Counted from the stretch's first letter, positions 51,600-62,637 are shown. The stretch: DNA of 64,000 bases from Prorocentrum cordatum (GCA_963575745.1 CAUYUJ010018893.1:544194-608193), one strand, 5' to 3'. The notes: generated by a model from the letters alone, not told the origin. Numbers and translations are program-made.

Positions 51600-54440
51600 C
51601 CATGCCTAGGGGGACGCGCGGATTTTGAAGGTACCCTTTGCGTCCTTGCGATGTTTTTTTGCGTTGGGCCCCGACGACAATTCGTCAAGGACGGGGGCGG
51701 GTTGGGGTACCCTTGCGTCCCTGGGGGATTGGCCGCCTGCCGCCCAGAACATTTCAACTTCGGCAACCAAGGGTCTTGCGTCCTTACCACGCGTCCTTAC
51801 TATACGTTTTCACTGTAACCGGGTTTGAGCGAGGGCAATGCTGGGCTCCCACCTTCGAGGTGGGCCATCCCCAAACGCTACATTTAGCGCATGAGAGGTC
51901 GCAAGTACGTAGCTCACAGTGGGGCCCATGCCAACAAAACACCCTGCTTGCCTCCGGGCCGCCCTGGGTTTCTTGGGTTTCGATGCTTGTCCGATCGAAA
52001 GCGTGACGTTCCCACACCAAACACTAATGGACGTCCTGGGGTCTCAGGGTTTGGTTTCTTGTGGAAGGTTTCTTGTGGACTAGCCTCCACTGTATCCGGG
52101 TTTTTACCTTTTGTTGTCATTGAAGTCATTCGGCCAGATCTCGTTCAGCCGCCGCGCCCCGCTGTTTCTTGGCGGTTGGGGGTTCGCTCGCTTGTGGAGC
52201 AGGATGTCATGGGGCAAAAAACATGAAAAAAGGGGGCCGCAAGGAAGTTGGGAGAACGTTGGGGGCAGTACGCGAAGACATGCGTCACTCCACTGCAGGC
52301 GCCTCGAACACTTGGGCCCAGCGTCATCCGAATGAGCAAGAGAAGTGTCGGGGGACTCGTGGCTCAGGCCACCTTCAGACGCCAGCCCTTCTGGCCAAAA
52401 GCCCAACCCACCGACATGCCGGGGCGTCCACATGACCCAGTTTCTGGCCTTTCCTTGCACGGCCTCTGGTGTCGACCATGTCCCGCTTGTCGCGGTCCGC
52501 TATGACACTGCTTGGCAGATGTGGAAAACACGGCAGCGAGACACCCGAGAATTCTCAGAACGCTCTTGAATATCGGTAACGTGTCTTACACGAGTGTGAA
52601 CACGCTGCGTGCGCACGGTGCAGTGCGCCCTGTCATTTAGCTCACGCGGTCGCCGTCCCATGCCGTGCACAGTGAAGGCATAGGCTGCCAATTGCTGCTG
52701 GGAACCGCACGTGTAGGAGCAAATATGGCAAGCGAAAACCTGGTTACCTCAGCCATTTGGGGGTTTTCGCCGACGTGTGCGCGCGAATCACCTCGCACTC
52801 TATCTCGGCAGCTTCCCAATTCGCTCAGCGATCCAACGGTCGATTGATTTTGCTGTGCAACGGTCAAGCGACTCTGCATGTGAGGCCAAATATGTAAAAT
52901 CCTTCGGCACCGCGTGCATCCATGATCTGCGCGCGCCAGGAGTACGTGAACTGATCACGCACAGAATGCGCGGCGCATGCAAGCACGAACGAGCGAGCAC
53001 ACACACACGTGCATGGAGATAATCAGGATTGCTGGAGCATTGAACCTTTCGCACTGCGCTATTGCCTGATGCGCTGGCGCACGGAACACATCATCAGTTT
53101 CCCGAGGCACAGATGAGTATATGCATATCATAGCGGAGTGCGCTTTCAACAGTTCACCCGCACATAACGAAGACCACGTGCTAGATTGGTGCAAAATGTG
53201 TGAACGCGACGCCCTGACAGAGCGCCGACTGGGTCTCGACGGGAACGGTCCTGCGCGTGAGCACTTTGTGACATAGTGCCTTGAACAACCCCTGCATTGC
53301 CCCCACTTTCGAAATGATTTCAGTGTGTACTGAGTCAGTCGAACAAGTGACAGTGCCGACGTGCTTGTATTGCGACGTCGCAACAACGTGCTCTTGGCCA
53401 CCCCGAGACTTGAGAAACTTATCTGACCAGGGTCATCAACATCAAGGCATTTCTAGCGTCCGCCGACCCAGTGCCAACAAGTCGAAAGAGGGCCTCTTGA
53501 CTTCTCCCTTTTGAAATTGATGACTCAAGCGTGACGGGAGAACACGTCTTCAAATCTTATGTCATCGTACACATTTTGTCATCGATATCAGCAGCAGGGG
53601 CCACCAGAGGCTGCACGACTGAGCACGGCTGGCCACCGACTCCCCGACCACCTGTCATTCTCCGGGTTTTTTCTTCCGGCTCGTAACGCGAGTTCCATTG
53701 TAAATCTCCACCGTTTCTTCTGGTGGCCAGATTATTTGCTTTCCTTCCATGCGCACTGGGTTGCAATTCCTGCGAGGTCGAATTCAGCATTGGCGCTGGT
53801 ACACCCCTGGCCTAATCTGGCCGAACCTTGCTCAGTTCCGCTCACTTTCGCTCCATCCCGCTCGACCTGGCTTGTTCGGACTCGATCTTGGGCTCAGCCT
53901 GGGCCAATCCAGCTCAACAGGCCCTCGACCGGGCCCACTCGCCCCGAGTCGTTCCCACGAAGACCTCCCGGGAGCTGCCCCCTGCACTGTTACTGCTCGG
54001 GGGCACCGACGGGGGTGGCGAGCCCAAGGGGGAGGAGGCATCGACCCACGGGCGCCCCTGCGTCGCCATTTCTCGGGGCCTCTTTGTGCCCCACCGCGCC
54101 CGGGAACGTCCTGCTTCGCTGCCCGGGGCCCGTCGCCGCTCCCACCTGCGATGGGTCACGGGTGCCAAGGCAGTGTCTGTCCCGTCTGAGCGTGGCCACC
54201 TCGTCGGGCTCCCCCCCCAGGTGGCAGAGGGAGCGAGGCGGGAGTGATGGCGTTCTGGCGGGGCGAAGCCCTCTTAGGAGGGGTTCCAGGAGAGGGGCGA
54301 AGCGCGGAGACATAGGCGTTAATACGCCCTGTTCTCCCCGAAGCCTCCAAGCCAGCCCACGAGGCGCCCAAGACGGCCCAGGATACCCTAAGACGGCCAA
54401 AGAGAGGGCGTCAAGACGGCCCGAGAGCGCTCCAAGAGAG
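51600..54440. other. Low-repeat region without a recognised gene
   Basis: About 2.8 kb of more mixed sequence. Frames up to about 150 codons on either strand have no recognisable motif. GTACCCTTTGCGTCCTTGCG at about 51630 and a similar segment near 51710 are outliers of minisatellite D. CCAAGACGGCCC-type units appear at 54365-54440, just before the LTR element. Confidence 0.6.
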
Positions 54441-54448
54441 CCCCAGAC

Positions 54449-54659
54449 TGACAACCGATCCCATCCGTCTTAGCTCATCCCTGTCCCTATCTCTTCTTGT
54501 CTCTTCTGTCCCTTCCTGTTCGATTCCTTGCACCGCTTGCTCCCGCCGCCATTTAGGGCCCTTGAATCGCGCCGTGCCCATCGGCGCCCAAGGAAAAGCA
54601 ACGCCTGCCCGTCCTGCCGAGCGATGACCGCCGGATGGGTTTCGCTTGATTCATCCTCA
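54449..54659 (+). repeat. 5' LTR
   Basis: 211 bp, starts TGACAACCGATCCCATC and ends CTTGATTCATCCTCA (TG..CA). It contains CTCTTCTGTC..CTTCCTGTTCG and CGCCGTGCCCATCGGCGCC, which can form a stem. Confidence 0.92.
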
Positions 54660-54680
54660 AGTTGGTAGCGGAACGGGTTC
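54660..54680 (+). other. Primer-binding-like site
   Basis: GTTGGTAGCGGAACGGG follows the 5' LTR directly. TGGTA(T/G)C(A/G)GA is typical for priming by initiator tRNA-Met in copia elements; the match is partial. Confidence 0.6.
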
Positions 54681-54689
54681 TCCACTGGA

Positions 54690-55600
54690 CCGCGACCTGC
54701 TCCCAAGAAGTGCGAAAGCTAAAGACTTCAGCTTCGTTCGACGGCAGTGGGGTGAAATTGTGCCCCATCGCCGGACCACAGCAGTCATGGACCTCGTACG
54801 AGGAAAACCTGGACGCTTGGAAACACAGTAGTGCACCAAAGCAAAAAACAGCTTGGTCCTCACATGAAGGCACGTGTTTTTCCGCCAACGCCACTTTCCG
54901 CAACCTGGCCCGGTTGCTAAACATGGCGCGCCTGTCGTCCAATCCGAAAGACGAGACGGGTGCAACAGGTAAGCTAGGGTACAAGTACCTTCTAGATTTT
55001 ATGCAGACATCCATGATACTGATCGACGAGTTTGAACACTAGCAGTTCGCGAAGCTGGAAGAGTTTGTGAAGGCTCTCATTCTCATCATTAACGCAGAGC
55101 TAACGCAGCAACAACGTTTCCAAGTTCAGTACTCGATGGGATATAGTTTTTTTTGGGGCGTTGCAGAACACGAAGCAAACTGTCCAGAAGGTTTTGGGCG
55201 AGAATCTTTTGGCCAGGTCTTCAGAGCCCGCCAGCTTCACAGCTGACAAACGGGCCACTAGCGGCCCCGAGTGGGCTGACGAAGAGTTTTCCTGGGGGGA
55301 TGCTTCTTGGCAAGACCAGGAGTGGTCCGAAGACGCCTGGCATGGAAATATTTGTTGTCTTCGCAGTGGAGATCCACGGCACTATATTGCCCAATGTCCA
55401 CATCCACCAACATGCAAAAGCGACACCTCGTTTGAAGGCAGAGGCCAGGGCGCCCCTGGCCGGAGTGCCGTTCCAGGCCGGGGTAACGGAGGTAAGGGCA
55501 AAAACAAAAAAAATCAGCACCAAGCGCAAACACTCGTCCACGCCAGGCTTCCAGGCAGGTCTGCCAAGCGGGAAAACAATCTACAACGGTGGGGAACCTA
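54690..55600 (+). pseudogene. gag with a damaged zinc knuckle
   Basis: The first frame (54662-55042) has FDGSGVKLCPIAGPQQSW and YEENLDAWKHSSAP, the start of a copia-type gag, and stops at about 55040. A second frame (55161-55601) gives FTADKRATSGPEWADEEFSW and then CLRSGDPRHYIAQC (about 55355-55396). This is the nucleocapsid knuckle CX2CX4HX4C, but its second Cys is Ser. A Gly/Lys-rich tail follows (GRGNGGKGKNKK). A frameshift and a stop separate the two parts. Confidence 0.8.
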
Positions 55601-55939
55601 GCTTTAGCTAAGGAAAAATGTCGCGAAAACGGCCGCCCAACAGTGGAAAACAACCGTTTGCGTTCGCAGCTGACGACAGCAGTTGGTGGACGTCTGGCGT
55701 TGAGTGGTCTGGCGTTCCTGACTGGAGCGCAGGCCCACCCGCGCACGAAAACCCAGATGCGCAACTTGCAGGGTCCTTTGCGGCGTAACGCTGTGGCGAC
55801 GAAACTCTTAGAAACCCACTGCCGCGAATCCTGCACAAACGGGAACTGCCCAGACTATCGCCAAAACGCGCGCAAGAACTACGCACCTACAGGGCGCAAC
55901 TGCTCGACGACGAGCTGGCGTGCCTGAGGTGCCTCGAAA

Positions 55940-56260
55940 AACAGGGGCTACCAGAAGTGTCGCGTCCTCCTCCCGCCGCTGCCTCGGCGGCAGCGCCCAG
56001 GCGGATCGTGGCGAGCTTGGGTTTCTGGGCCTGCGGATCGAAGCTTGCAGTGGATGTCGTCGACGACGGTCTGCCGAGCTTGGGCTTCCCGGCCTGCGGA
56101 CTTAATCTCCCCGTAGAGGATTCTGCTGGACCGTCGAGTTTGGGCTTCCCAGCCGATGGACATGCTTCCTCCGCGTAGGGGCGCGGCCTCTCGTCCAGCG
56201 CTGTATCTGGACCGGCGAGCTTTGGTTTCCTGGCCGCTGGAAAGGATGCTGTGCTTGTAG
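55940..56260. repeat. Degenerate 60-81 bp repeat inside the LTR element
   Basis: GAGCTTGGGCTTCCCGGCC-type segments start at 56013, 56076, 56136 and 56217, spaced 63, 60 and 81 bp, all multiples of three. A further copy is at about 58632. Translated on + they give LGFPA.G; on minus, AGKPKL.GP. Which strand was coding is unclear. Confidence 0.7.
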
Positions 56261-57530
56261 GCGCAGGCCTTTTCAGATTCGCCTCGCGATCCAGCCAGCA
56301 ACGCACAGGCGCGGCTGTTCCTTCGCCAGGCTGCACAGGACTCGGCGATCCAAATCCAGACTTGCTCAGAGTTACGTGATCTATTCTTTTCTCGTCTCGC
56401 TGGAACCTTTGGGCCTCTTGGCGCGGGCACGGAGGTTGATTGGATTGCCGACGAAAATCCGGAAGCCAAAACCAGTGGCAAAGCTTGGAAAGGACCAGCG
56501 CGAGTTCTCGGCATGGAGGGCCAGCAGAAGTTTGGGCTCTCGCACGCCTGACGGTAACGCTATCACTGTTCACCGCCATCGTGTTCGCCCTGGCGAGAAG
56601 CGCGGCGCTGTCGAGATCCAGGTCGCAACGCCCAGCGAAACGAAACGACGCAGCCCAGCCGCTGAGGGCGCCGCAGAAACTCCCCCACGCAGACTCTGCA
56701 ACCACCAAGTGCAGCACCACCGCCTCAGCCAAGTTTGCCGCCGCCGCCAAATCCACCGCCTCAGCCAAGTGCGCCGCTTCAGGTTCCGCGGAGCGTGCCG
56801 CCACATCCTATGGCAACGGCCCCGTTGGACTGCGCGTTTCTCATGCGCCCCCGCCGGCGCATGTGCCGACAGTGCCGCCGCAACCCTTGAGGCGGATCAC
56901 TGGGGAGAAACCGTGGGGCGGCGAAGTGCTAGACGAGGGGCCGCCGCATAAATCACAGACGTTGCCTCGCATCCCTTCGGGCGACGATCTGTTTGTAGCT
57001 GCGAACGACGACGCGGAAGATCCCTGTTCCGCGAGCTAGAACAGTGGTCGGTGATGGCAGAGGTCGCGGATTGCTGTTCCAGCTGTGGCCAAATCGTTGA
57101 AGACCACCGGGGCCCCCCCGCGGGAAGTGGCCGAATATGGCCCTGCATTCGATGCCCCAAGCGCGCGAATTGCAGGCTGTGTCGGACAACTTCGAGGTCG
57201 AGCCGCCTCCTCCAGGAGCTGCGGCAACCCCGTCCAGGTTACGACCACGTAGTAAACAGTCCAACTCTGCACCGGCACTCCTTGCGCTTCCTCCTCCGGC
57301 TGGCCGCGCGCCAGGGCCGGGCGCCAGAAGCGTGAGATATCAGAAAGGCGTTTTTCCGAGCCGACGCTTCCGCAGACCCCAACTGGGGAGACGAGCCGAT
57401 CTCCGTCGCACCGCCTGTTGGCGCGAGTCCCCTGAAGAATTGTGCATGCCAGCTTCGACGTGGTAGAGCGCTATCTGGTCTACGTCGTGCTCCTCGAGAT
57501 TGGTGCTTCCATATGCGTTCTCTTCTTCTC
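56260..57530 (+). pseudogene. Region between gag and RT, Ala/Pro-rich, unassigned
   Basis: Frames such as 56440-57039 are open for up to 200 codons but Ala/Pro-rich (ERAATSYGNGPVGLRVSHAP, VPTVPPQPLRRITGEKPWGG). In a copia element this is where protease and integrase lie; neither the HHCC finger nor the DDE residues could be seen. It may be a deletion replaced by other sequence. Confidence 0.4.
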
Positions 57531-58500
57531 GAGTAGGGTTTCGTGCAATCCACCGGGGATCCTTGCGTGTTTCTTTGGTTTGAGAACGGTCGCTTCCAGG
57601 GCTTCGTCGGCCTTCATGTAGATGGCGTTCGCGCGGCCGGCGCGGAGGGATTTGCGATCGCAATGGATTCTCTTCCTCTTTAGCGGGGTAGACGTTCTGC
57701 TGGTGATTTTGCGCTTCGTGGTCTGCAGATTGCCGTTCGCATGCCGTGCGTCAGTTAGACCAGAAGGCGTGCTGCATGGACTTATCCGCGATCGCTGTTC
57801 CACCTCGTCGCGTTCGTTTGCCTATCCCTCCAGCGACAGGTCGAACGCAATTCTTCTCGCAAGTGCCTCAGCGAACTCATTTGGGCAGTGGGCCGGGCAG
57901 CCCCGACAGGGTCGTTTCACGTGAGCGCCATAGCATCTAAAGTGCAGACTGCCATGGTTGCCGCGCCGTCGGAGCGCAGCAGAAACGCTCGACGCATCCG
58001 GCGCGAACCCGCAGTGCTCAATGTTGGACCAACGTCGAAACGAATCTGCGCGCATTCGCATGGAAATTCGCCAGAAAGCAAGCCGTCGCAACGGGGAATG
58101 GCCACCTTCATTGGAGACATGGAATTGGGAAACAAGCCAGTCGTCCGAGCACGCTTATACCGAGGGGCTTCCAAGGAACAAGAGTGTGCATGCACGAGCA
58201 CGTTGGCAACAGAAGCGCTGGCTGGCGAGACGGCGCTGGATGTGAACTTCGCGACGCGACGGCGCATTCAGGAAGCGCTGGGCCCTTTGGAACCATTTCC
58301 GGGAGTGTTGCTTTCTGATAGTTGGTCTCTGGTTACGAACGTATTTTCGACTGCGCCACGCGTGCCAGAGGAGGATTTGATCCTCTCCCTGCAGCGCATT
58401 CGGGAAGCTACTGTTTCGTGGGTACGCTTCCACGGTAGCAAAGTTGTCCCCGCGGATTTGCGGTGGCAGCCGGATTCTGGCATGGTTGCAGATCCGTTTG
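57530..58500 (+). pseudogene. Copia RT palm and RNase H, broken
   Basis: RT: GRFQGFVGLHVDGVRAAG (about 57588-57641), where the Val-Asp-Asp box has become Val-Asp-Gly (57618-57626); then, in other frames, DQKACCMDLSAIAVPPRR and RTQFFSQVPQ. RNase H lies in a 321-codon frame from 57888: ECACTSTLATEALAGETALD (catalytic Glu), GVLLSDSWSLVTNVFST (Asp near 58316), REATVSWVRFHGSKVVPADL and MVADPFAKP near 58480, the usual copia C-terminus. The D-to-G change abolishes RT activity. Confidence 0.85.
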
Positions 58501-58504
58501 CGAA

Positions 58505-59620
58505 GCCAAATTCGAACCCCTCAAACTGCTTTCTCCGATTCGACCGGGTACTTTGTCGTTTACTTCAGCCTGCAAGCCTGCCTCGGCCCCTCCAGACACC
58601 ACTAGCAGCGCGGGTCCAGCGAAACCTTCGCGCTTGGGTTTCCCGGCCGAGGGAACGGTGGGTCTGGCGACTGCGATGGTCGCCGCAGCCGTCGGCGCAC
58701 TCGCGCCCCGCGCGCCGGCGACGACGAGCATGGCGCCCCCGCCTTCGAACGGCGCCGCCAGCGCGGCGCCGCCGGGAAGGCCACCTCCCACCAAAGCGCT
58801 CTTTGGAAGGCCGCCTCTTGCAGTGGCAACCCCGACGGCCGCAGGGCATCTAGCAACGCTGCCGCCCCCGCGCAGGCTGAACCCAGTAGAGCGCCATCTG
58901 CTCGCGGAGTCGCAGCGCGGCTTCCGCGCACCGGCGCCGGCCGATGCAAGGCTGCCAGGATATGAATCGTCTGGGGCAGGTCGAACGAGCTGTGGGCCTG
59001 GTTCGACAGAAGCTACATGCTCAGACCAAGGGCAATATTTTGGCTGAGCGCGTGGTTGTCGACTCGGAACTTCGGGCTGCAGGCGCGCCAACAGCGAAGG
59101 AGAAATCCAGCGACCATCGTTGCCGCAGGGGCGTGGATGTGCGCTGTCATTGGACGTCTGCCAAGAAGCTCAGAGACAGACAGAAAGCCAAGAGACAGAA
59201 CGCAGTTGGAAGTGAAAGACCGGAAGAGGGCCGCTGAACAGAGAGCTGCTGCTTCGGTTGCGACGCCGGCTCCTTCTGAACCGCCGCCGGCGCCGCCGAA
59301 GATGCGGCCCAGGTTGTCTTCCGACGTCAGTGTGGCCGACAGCTCAGACGAGACGCTGAGCTGCGACGGCAACGACCTGGCGGCGTCCCAGCCGCCCAGA
59401 TTGGCAATGACGGTGCCGATTGGGGGGATAGGGGCCGCGACGGCAAGTTCGCTGTTTCGAAGGCGCGTCCCTGTCTGAGCCTCTCCACTGACGCGCGGCT
59501 GAAACGCAGCCCACCTTCAGCCGCAAGGCGGGCGAAGCGCGCAGATGCGAGGAAAGCAATGAAGGCAGGAAAGGAAGCCGCGAAGACTGCAGCGATCACT
59601 ACCTGAGACTTCTCTCGTGC
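58505..59620 (+). other. Ala/Pro-rich tail of the LTR element
   Basis: Between RNase H and the 3' LTR lie 1.1 kb with + frames rich in Ala/Pro/Ser (58463-59047 and 59017-59478; PPPAPPKMRPRLSSDVSVAD). A usual copia element has little here, so this may be an extra 3' segment or captured host sequence. No domain recognised. Confidence 0.45.
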
Positions 59621-59625
59621 TTTCC

Positions 59626-59646
59626 TTAGAGAAAGAAGGGCGAGGT
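59626..59646 (+). other. Polypurine tract before the 3' LTR
   Basis: TAGAGAAAGAAGGGCGAGG directly precedes the 3' LTR; it is almost purine-only and well placed for plus-strand priming. Confidence 0.75.
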
Positions 59647-59849
59647 TGACAACCGATCCCATTCGTCTTAGTTCATCCCTGTCCCTTTCGCGTCTTGTCT
59701 CTTCTGTCTCTTCCTGTTCGCTTCCTTGCACCGCTTGCTCCCGCCGCCATTTCGGGCCCATGAATCGCGCCGTGCCCATCGGCGCCCCAGGAACAGCAAC
59801 GCCCGCCCGGGCGATCTTCGCCGGATGGGTTTCGCTTGATTCATCTTCG
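59647..59849 (+). repeat. 3' LTR
   Basis: 203 bp, starts TGACAACCGATCCCATTC and ends GATTCATCTTCG; the last base is G where the 5' LTR has A. Differs from the 5' LTR by scattered substitutions and small deletions. Confidence 0.92.
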
Positions 59850-59854
59850 CAGAC

Positions 59855-60440
59855 CGCCTACAAACGTCGTCAAACGTAATTTGTCACGCGGTTCAAAATC
59901 GAAGCGTTCGATAGTTTGGACACTTGTCTGAAAACGCGTTCTTCGATGCTGCGAGGGTATTGCTGGACTTCGGACACCCCTGCGTTTGGGCCACATATAT
60001 CACGCCAGCAAAGTAGTCGCGCCGACAACGCAAGCACCGAAAGCAATAAATCAGTAATTTATGTTCGACGAGTTTGGTTAGTTTGTAGGCGTTAAGCTCG
60101 CTTCCATTCGCTTGTAATGATTGCCTTCTCGTCCGCTTGGCGGGAGGGTTCGCGTTGGTTCATTCTTTCGTGGTCTTGTGTGAGTCCTCGCGTGAACAGT
60201 GCATCCGATCGCATTCTTCAGCCGATACTAGTCATCACCGCCGCCAGTGCCATCGCGCCGAGTTCCTCTCACGTCGCGGCCCTGGCTCAATCCCATCCCG
60301 CAGCGGCTGATGCATTTCTGTCTCCGCCGCTGCACATACACACCGGCGGCGGGCGAAGGCGGCCAGGGCCTTGGGGGGGTGGGCCTTCCGAGAACGCCCT
60401 CACCTCCGTCCGGCCACGGGGGGTGGGTGGGGGACGTCAT
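59855..60440. other. Region without a recognised gene
   Basis: Mixed, partly AT-richer sequence; no repeat family or motif recognised apart from ACACACCGGCGGCGGGCG-like GC-rich parts. Confidence 0.5.
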
Positions 60441-60444
60441 CATG

Positions 60445-60560
60445 GCTTGAGGTTCGAGGTTTCTCATGTTCGAGGTTTCCGGTTGTTTCCCTGGGGTTTT
60501 CCTGCTTCGGGATGCGTTCGCGCAGCTGCGCGTCGCCGAGAACGTTCTCGAGCAGTCGCT
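60445..60560 (+). repeat. Dispersed module M2, copy 3
   Basis: GGTTCGAGGTTTC, GGGATGCGTTCGCGCAGCTG and GCGTCGCCGAGAACGTTC match 23600-23725; module M3 follows after 40 bp, as at 23.7 kb. Confidence 0.72.
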
Positions 60561-60602
60561 GCAGGCCCGGGCTCGCCCCCGAACGCCGAGTCATAATGGT
60601 CC

Positions 60603-60745
60603 AGGTCGATCCGATCGATCCGATTAGTTATCGACGGTCTGCCCGGTCCAGTCCGATCCCGGCATTCCGACGCTCCGATGCGGCCCGATGCTTGCGTGAG
60701 CGCGGGTTGTCATCCTGGCATGGCCGACAATTCGATTCCGGCGAG
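60603..60745 (+). repeat. Dispersed module M3, copy 3
   Basis: GGTCGATCCGATCGATCCGA, CGATGCGGCCCGATGCTTGC and GTCATCCTGGCATGGCCGA match 23739-23950; the last third is missing. Confidence 0.8.
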
Positions 60746-60799
60746 GTATCACGTTTTTCCGCAACGGGGGGGCCTGCACCTACGGCACTTTCGCGTCGT

Positions 60800-60965
60800 C
60801 TCGACTGGCGGCGACCCTACAACGTGCGTTGAAGGTTGAACGCCGCCCGTGGCCCAGACTCGGCCCGTCGTTGAAAAATCTGGCGTTCACGGAACGTCCG
60901 ACCGTTCACGTTTGAACGATCCCCGCGGTGTCAGGAACCAACGCCAGGGTCGACAAGACGCGAAC
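60800..60965 (+). repeat. Dispersed module M4, copy 2
   Basis: CGTTGAAGGTTGAACGCCGC, GGCCCAGACTCGGCC, CCCCGCGGTGTCAGGAACCA match 33885-34045. Confidence 0.75.
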
Positions 60966-61104
60966 TTGCCGTAGGCGGTTGAAAAACTTCTGCCCCCACA
61001 GCGGCACTGCGGGGTGTAAATTTGCCGGAGCCGCCCTGCTAGGGCGGGCGTCCCGATGGCAGATCGTGTCGTCTTGAAGATACGTTTGTCGGTCCGCGAA
61101 TTCG

Positions 61105-61245
61105 CTCTCGTTCTTGCTCTCTCTCTATCTCTCGTCTCTCTCTCTCGCTCTCCCTCTCCCTCTCTCTCGATGTTTGTTTTAATCGGATATCTCTCTTTCG
61201 TCTTTCTATGGCTCTCTCTCTCTCTATCTGTCTCTCTGTCGCCTC
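61105..61245. repeat. CT dinucleotide-rich tract 1
   Basis: CTCTCTCT runs with short interruptions; a similar tract at 62815-62940. Confidence 0.88.
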
Positions 61246-61267
61246 GAGACCATTTTGTTTATTGCTT

Positions 61268-61330
61268 GGGGCATGACGGGCGTCATGGCCCCCGCTCCCC
61301 CCCCCCCTATGACGTAACGCTCCCCCCCCA
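61268..61330 (+). repeat. Inverted segment left (GATGACGGGCGTCATGG type)
   Basis: CATGACGGGCGTCATGGCCC then a C-run and TATGACGTAACGC. The reverse complement of the same order occurs at 62740-62805. Confidence 0.8.
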
Positions 61331-61411
61331 CTGCGCTCCGGGCACAGCCGCTGTGCGCACTGGGATCCGCGTAGGTGTCCGCGTAAGAATCCGCATAGGA
61401 GTCTGGTCCGC

Positions 61412-61412
61412 A

Positions 61413-61446
<34 letters not shown>
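61412..61446. repeat. GTC microsatellite
   Basis: About eleven GTC units. Confidence 0.92.
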
Positions 61447-61448
<2 letters not shown>

Positions 61449-61635
61449 CGTGGCTCGTCGCTCATCGTCGTCGTGCGCACGGACGCGGCTGGAGCTTGTT
61501 ATTTGTTCCAGGCCGATCACGGCAATCATCTGAGAGGGTGTGGAGGGGGTCCATGACATCATGTTTCGCGCCGGCGGCGTCTCGGAATGCCTAGGAATGA
61601 CAGGGGACGGGTAGCACCAGCATGTCGGTGGCGAT

Positions 61636-61921
61636 CTGCACCACAACGCCTGTGCACACCACAGTGCCTGCGTACATCACAGCGCCTGTGTACACCACAC
61701 AGCCTATGCACACTACGGCAGCCGCGTGCAACACAGCGTCAGTCTGTGCCACCGTGCTCGCGGGCACCTAGCTTTTGTGTACACCGCAGCGCCTGCGTAC
61801 ACCACATCAGCCTTGTGCAACACAGCACCAGTGTACACCATAATGCCTGCGTGCGTTGCAGTGCCTGTGTACACCACGGCGCCTGTGTGCACCACAGCAA
61901 CCGTGTGCAACACAGCGCCAC
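61636..61921 (+). repeat. 18-bp-period array, left (plus orientation)
   Basis: About fifteen units of GCGCCTGTGTACACCACA, 15-21 bp long. The inverse array is at 62330-62620. On the minus strand the array starts exactly at the predicted splice donor of the exon at 61924-62076. Confidence 0.92.
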
Positions 61922-61923
61922 AC

Positions 61924-62076
61924 TTGCATATCGAATGTTAGAGAGAATCCGTATGATGAAATGGAGCGCTTGTCGATTTCACAGAAAACACAAAAAGGAA
62001 TCCTCATGGACAAAGGAGCGCCGCTGGAATCTACAAGTTCTCCCGGGTCCGCCCGCATCACCCTAACTTTTCCCAT
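61924..62076 (-). CDS. 51-codon exon between inverted arrays
   Basis: The minus strand reads MGKVRVMRADPGELVDSSGA, PLSMRIPFCVFCEIDKRSIS, SYGFSLTFDMQ: 153 bp, exactly 51 codons. It is preceded by ACGCAG (acceptor) and followed by CAA|GTGTGG (donor). The open frame continues upstream of the acceptor only to a TGA about 60 bp away. Composition and lack of repeats support a real internal exon or a first coding exon. A CVFC pair is present; no family recognised. Flanking sequences are the two halves of an inverted 18-bp-period array. Confidence 0.55.
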
Positions 62077-62204
62077 CTGCGTCCAGGAGGCTCCAGCAAA
62101 ATTTGCCGTGCGAAAACCAAGTGCCCCGATTCAATCGGCCATTATGCGGTGCACTGCGCGCTGAATTGCGCACGTGCGCTGTAGCGCCACCCCGCACGAC
62201 AGGG

Positions 62205-62295
62205 GGTAAGGAGGAGGAAGAGGAGGAGGAGGAGGAGAAGGAGGAGGAGGAGGAGGTGGAGGCGGAGGTGGAGGTGGAGGAGGAGGGAAGAGGGA
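62205..62295. repeat. GGA/GGT purine tract
   Basis: About 85 bp of GAGGAGGAGG with GGTGGAGG variants. Confidence 0.9.
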
Positions 62296-62329
62296 AGAGC
62301 GTCGCATTCGATTATCAGCACTGTCTTGC

Positions 62330-62620
62330 ACGCAGACGCTGGTGTACAGTCGCGCTGCGTTGCACGCGCATGCTGTGGTGCAGACAGGCGCCGTGGTGTA
62401 CACAGGCACTGCAATGCACGCAGGCACTGTGGTGTACACAGGCGCTCTGTTGCACATGGTTGCTGCGGTGTACACGTGTACACCGGCGTTGTAGTGTACG
62501 CAAGCACTGTTGCGTACACAGGCGCTGCGTTGCACACGGTTCTTGAGGTGTACGCAGGTGTTGTGGTGTTCGCGCTCGTTGTGGTGCGCGATGTGTACAC
62601 AGGCGCAGTGGGGCATATCG
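62330..62620 (-). repeat. 18-bp-period array, right (minus orientation)
   Basis: Units of TGTGGTGTACACAGGCGC, the reverse complement of the left array units; about fourteen copies. It contains the palindrome GTGTACACGTGTACAC. Confidence 0.92.
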
Positions 62621-62637
62621 CCACCTACATTCTGCTC

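Larger units (their letters stand above)
54449..59849 (+). mobile_element. Ty1/copia-like LTR retrotransposon, complete but decayed
   Basis: Two direct repeats, 54449-54659 and 59647-59849, over 90% alike by eye, flank 5 kb that encodes gag, RT and RNase H on +. CAGAC occurs immediately outside both ends (54444-54448 and 59850-59854), a perfect 5-bp target duplication. A primer-binding-like site follows the left LTR and a purine tract precedes the right one. Frameshifts, stops and an altered RT motif make it inactive. Low LTR divergence suggests moderate age. I did not recognise protease or integrase. Confidence 0.92.

Noticed and set aside
55887-56804. 305-codon minus frame with KPKL repeats as a host gene
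   Set aside because: It lies inside the LTR element opposite to gag and RT; GC-rich repeats keep both strands open. Kept only as a repeat.
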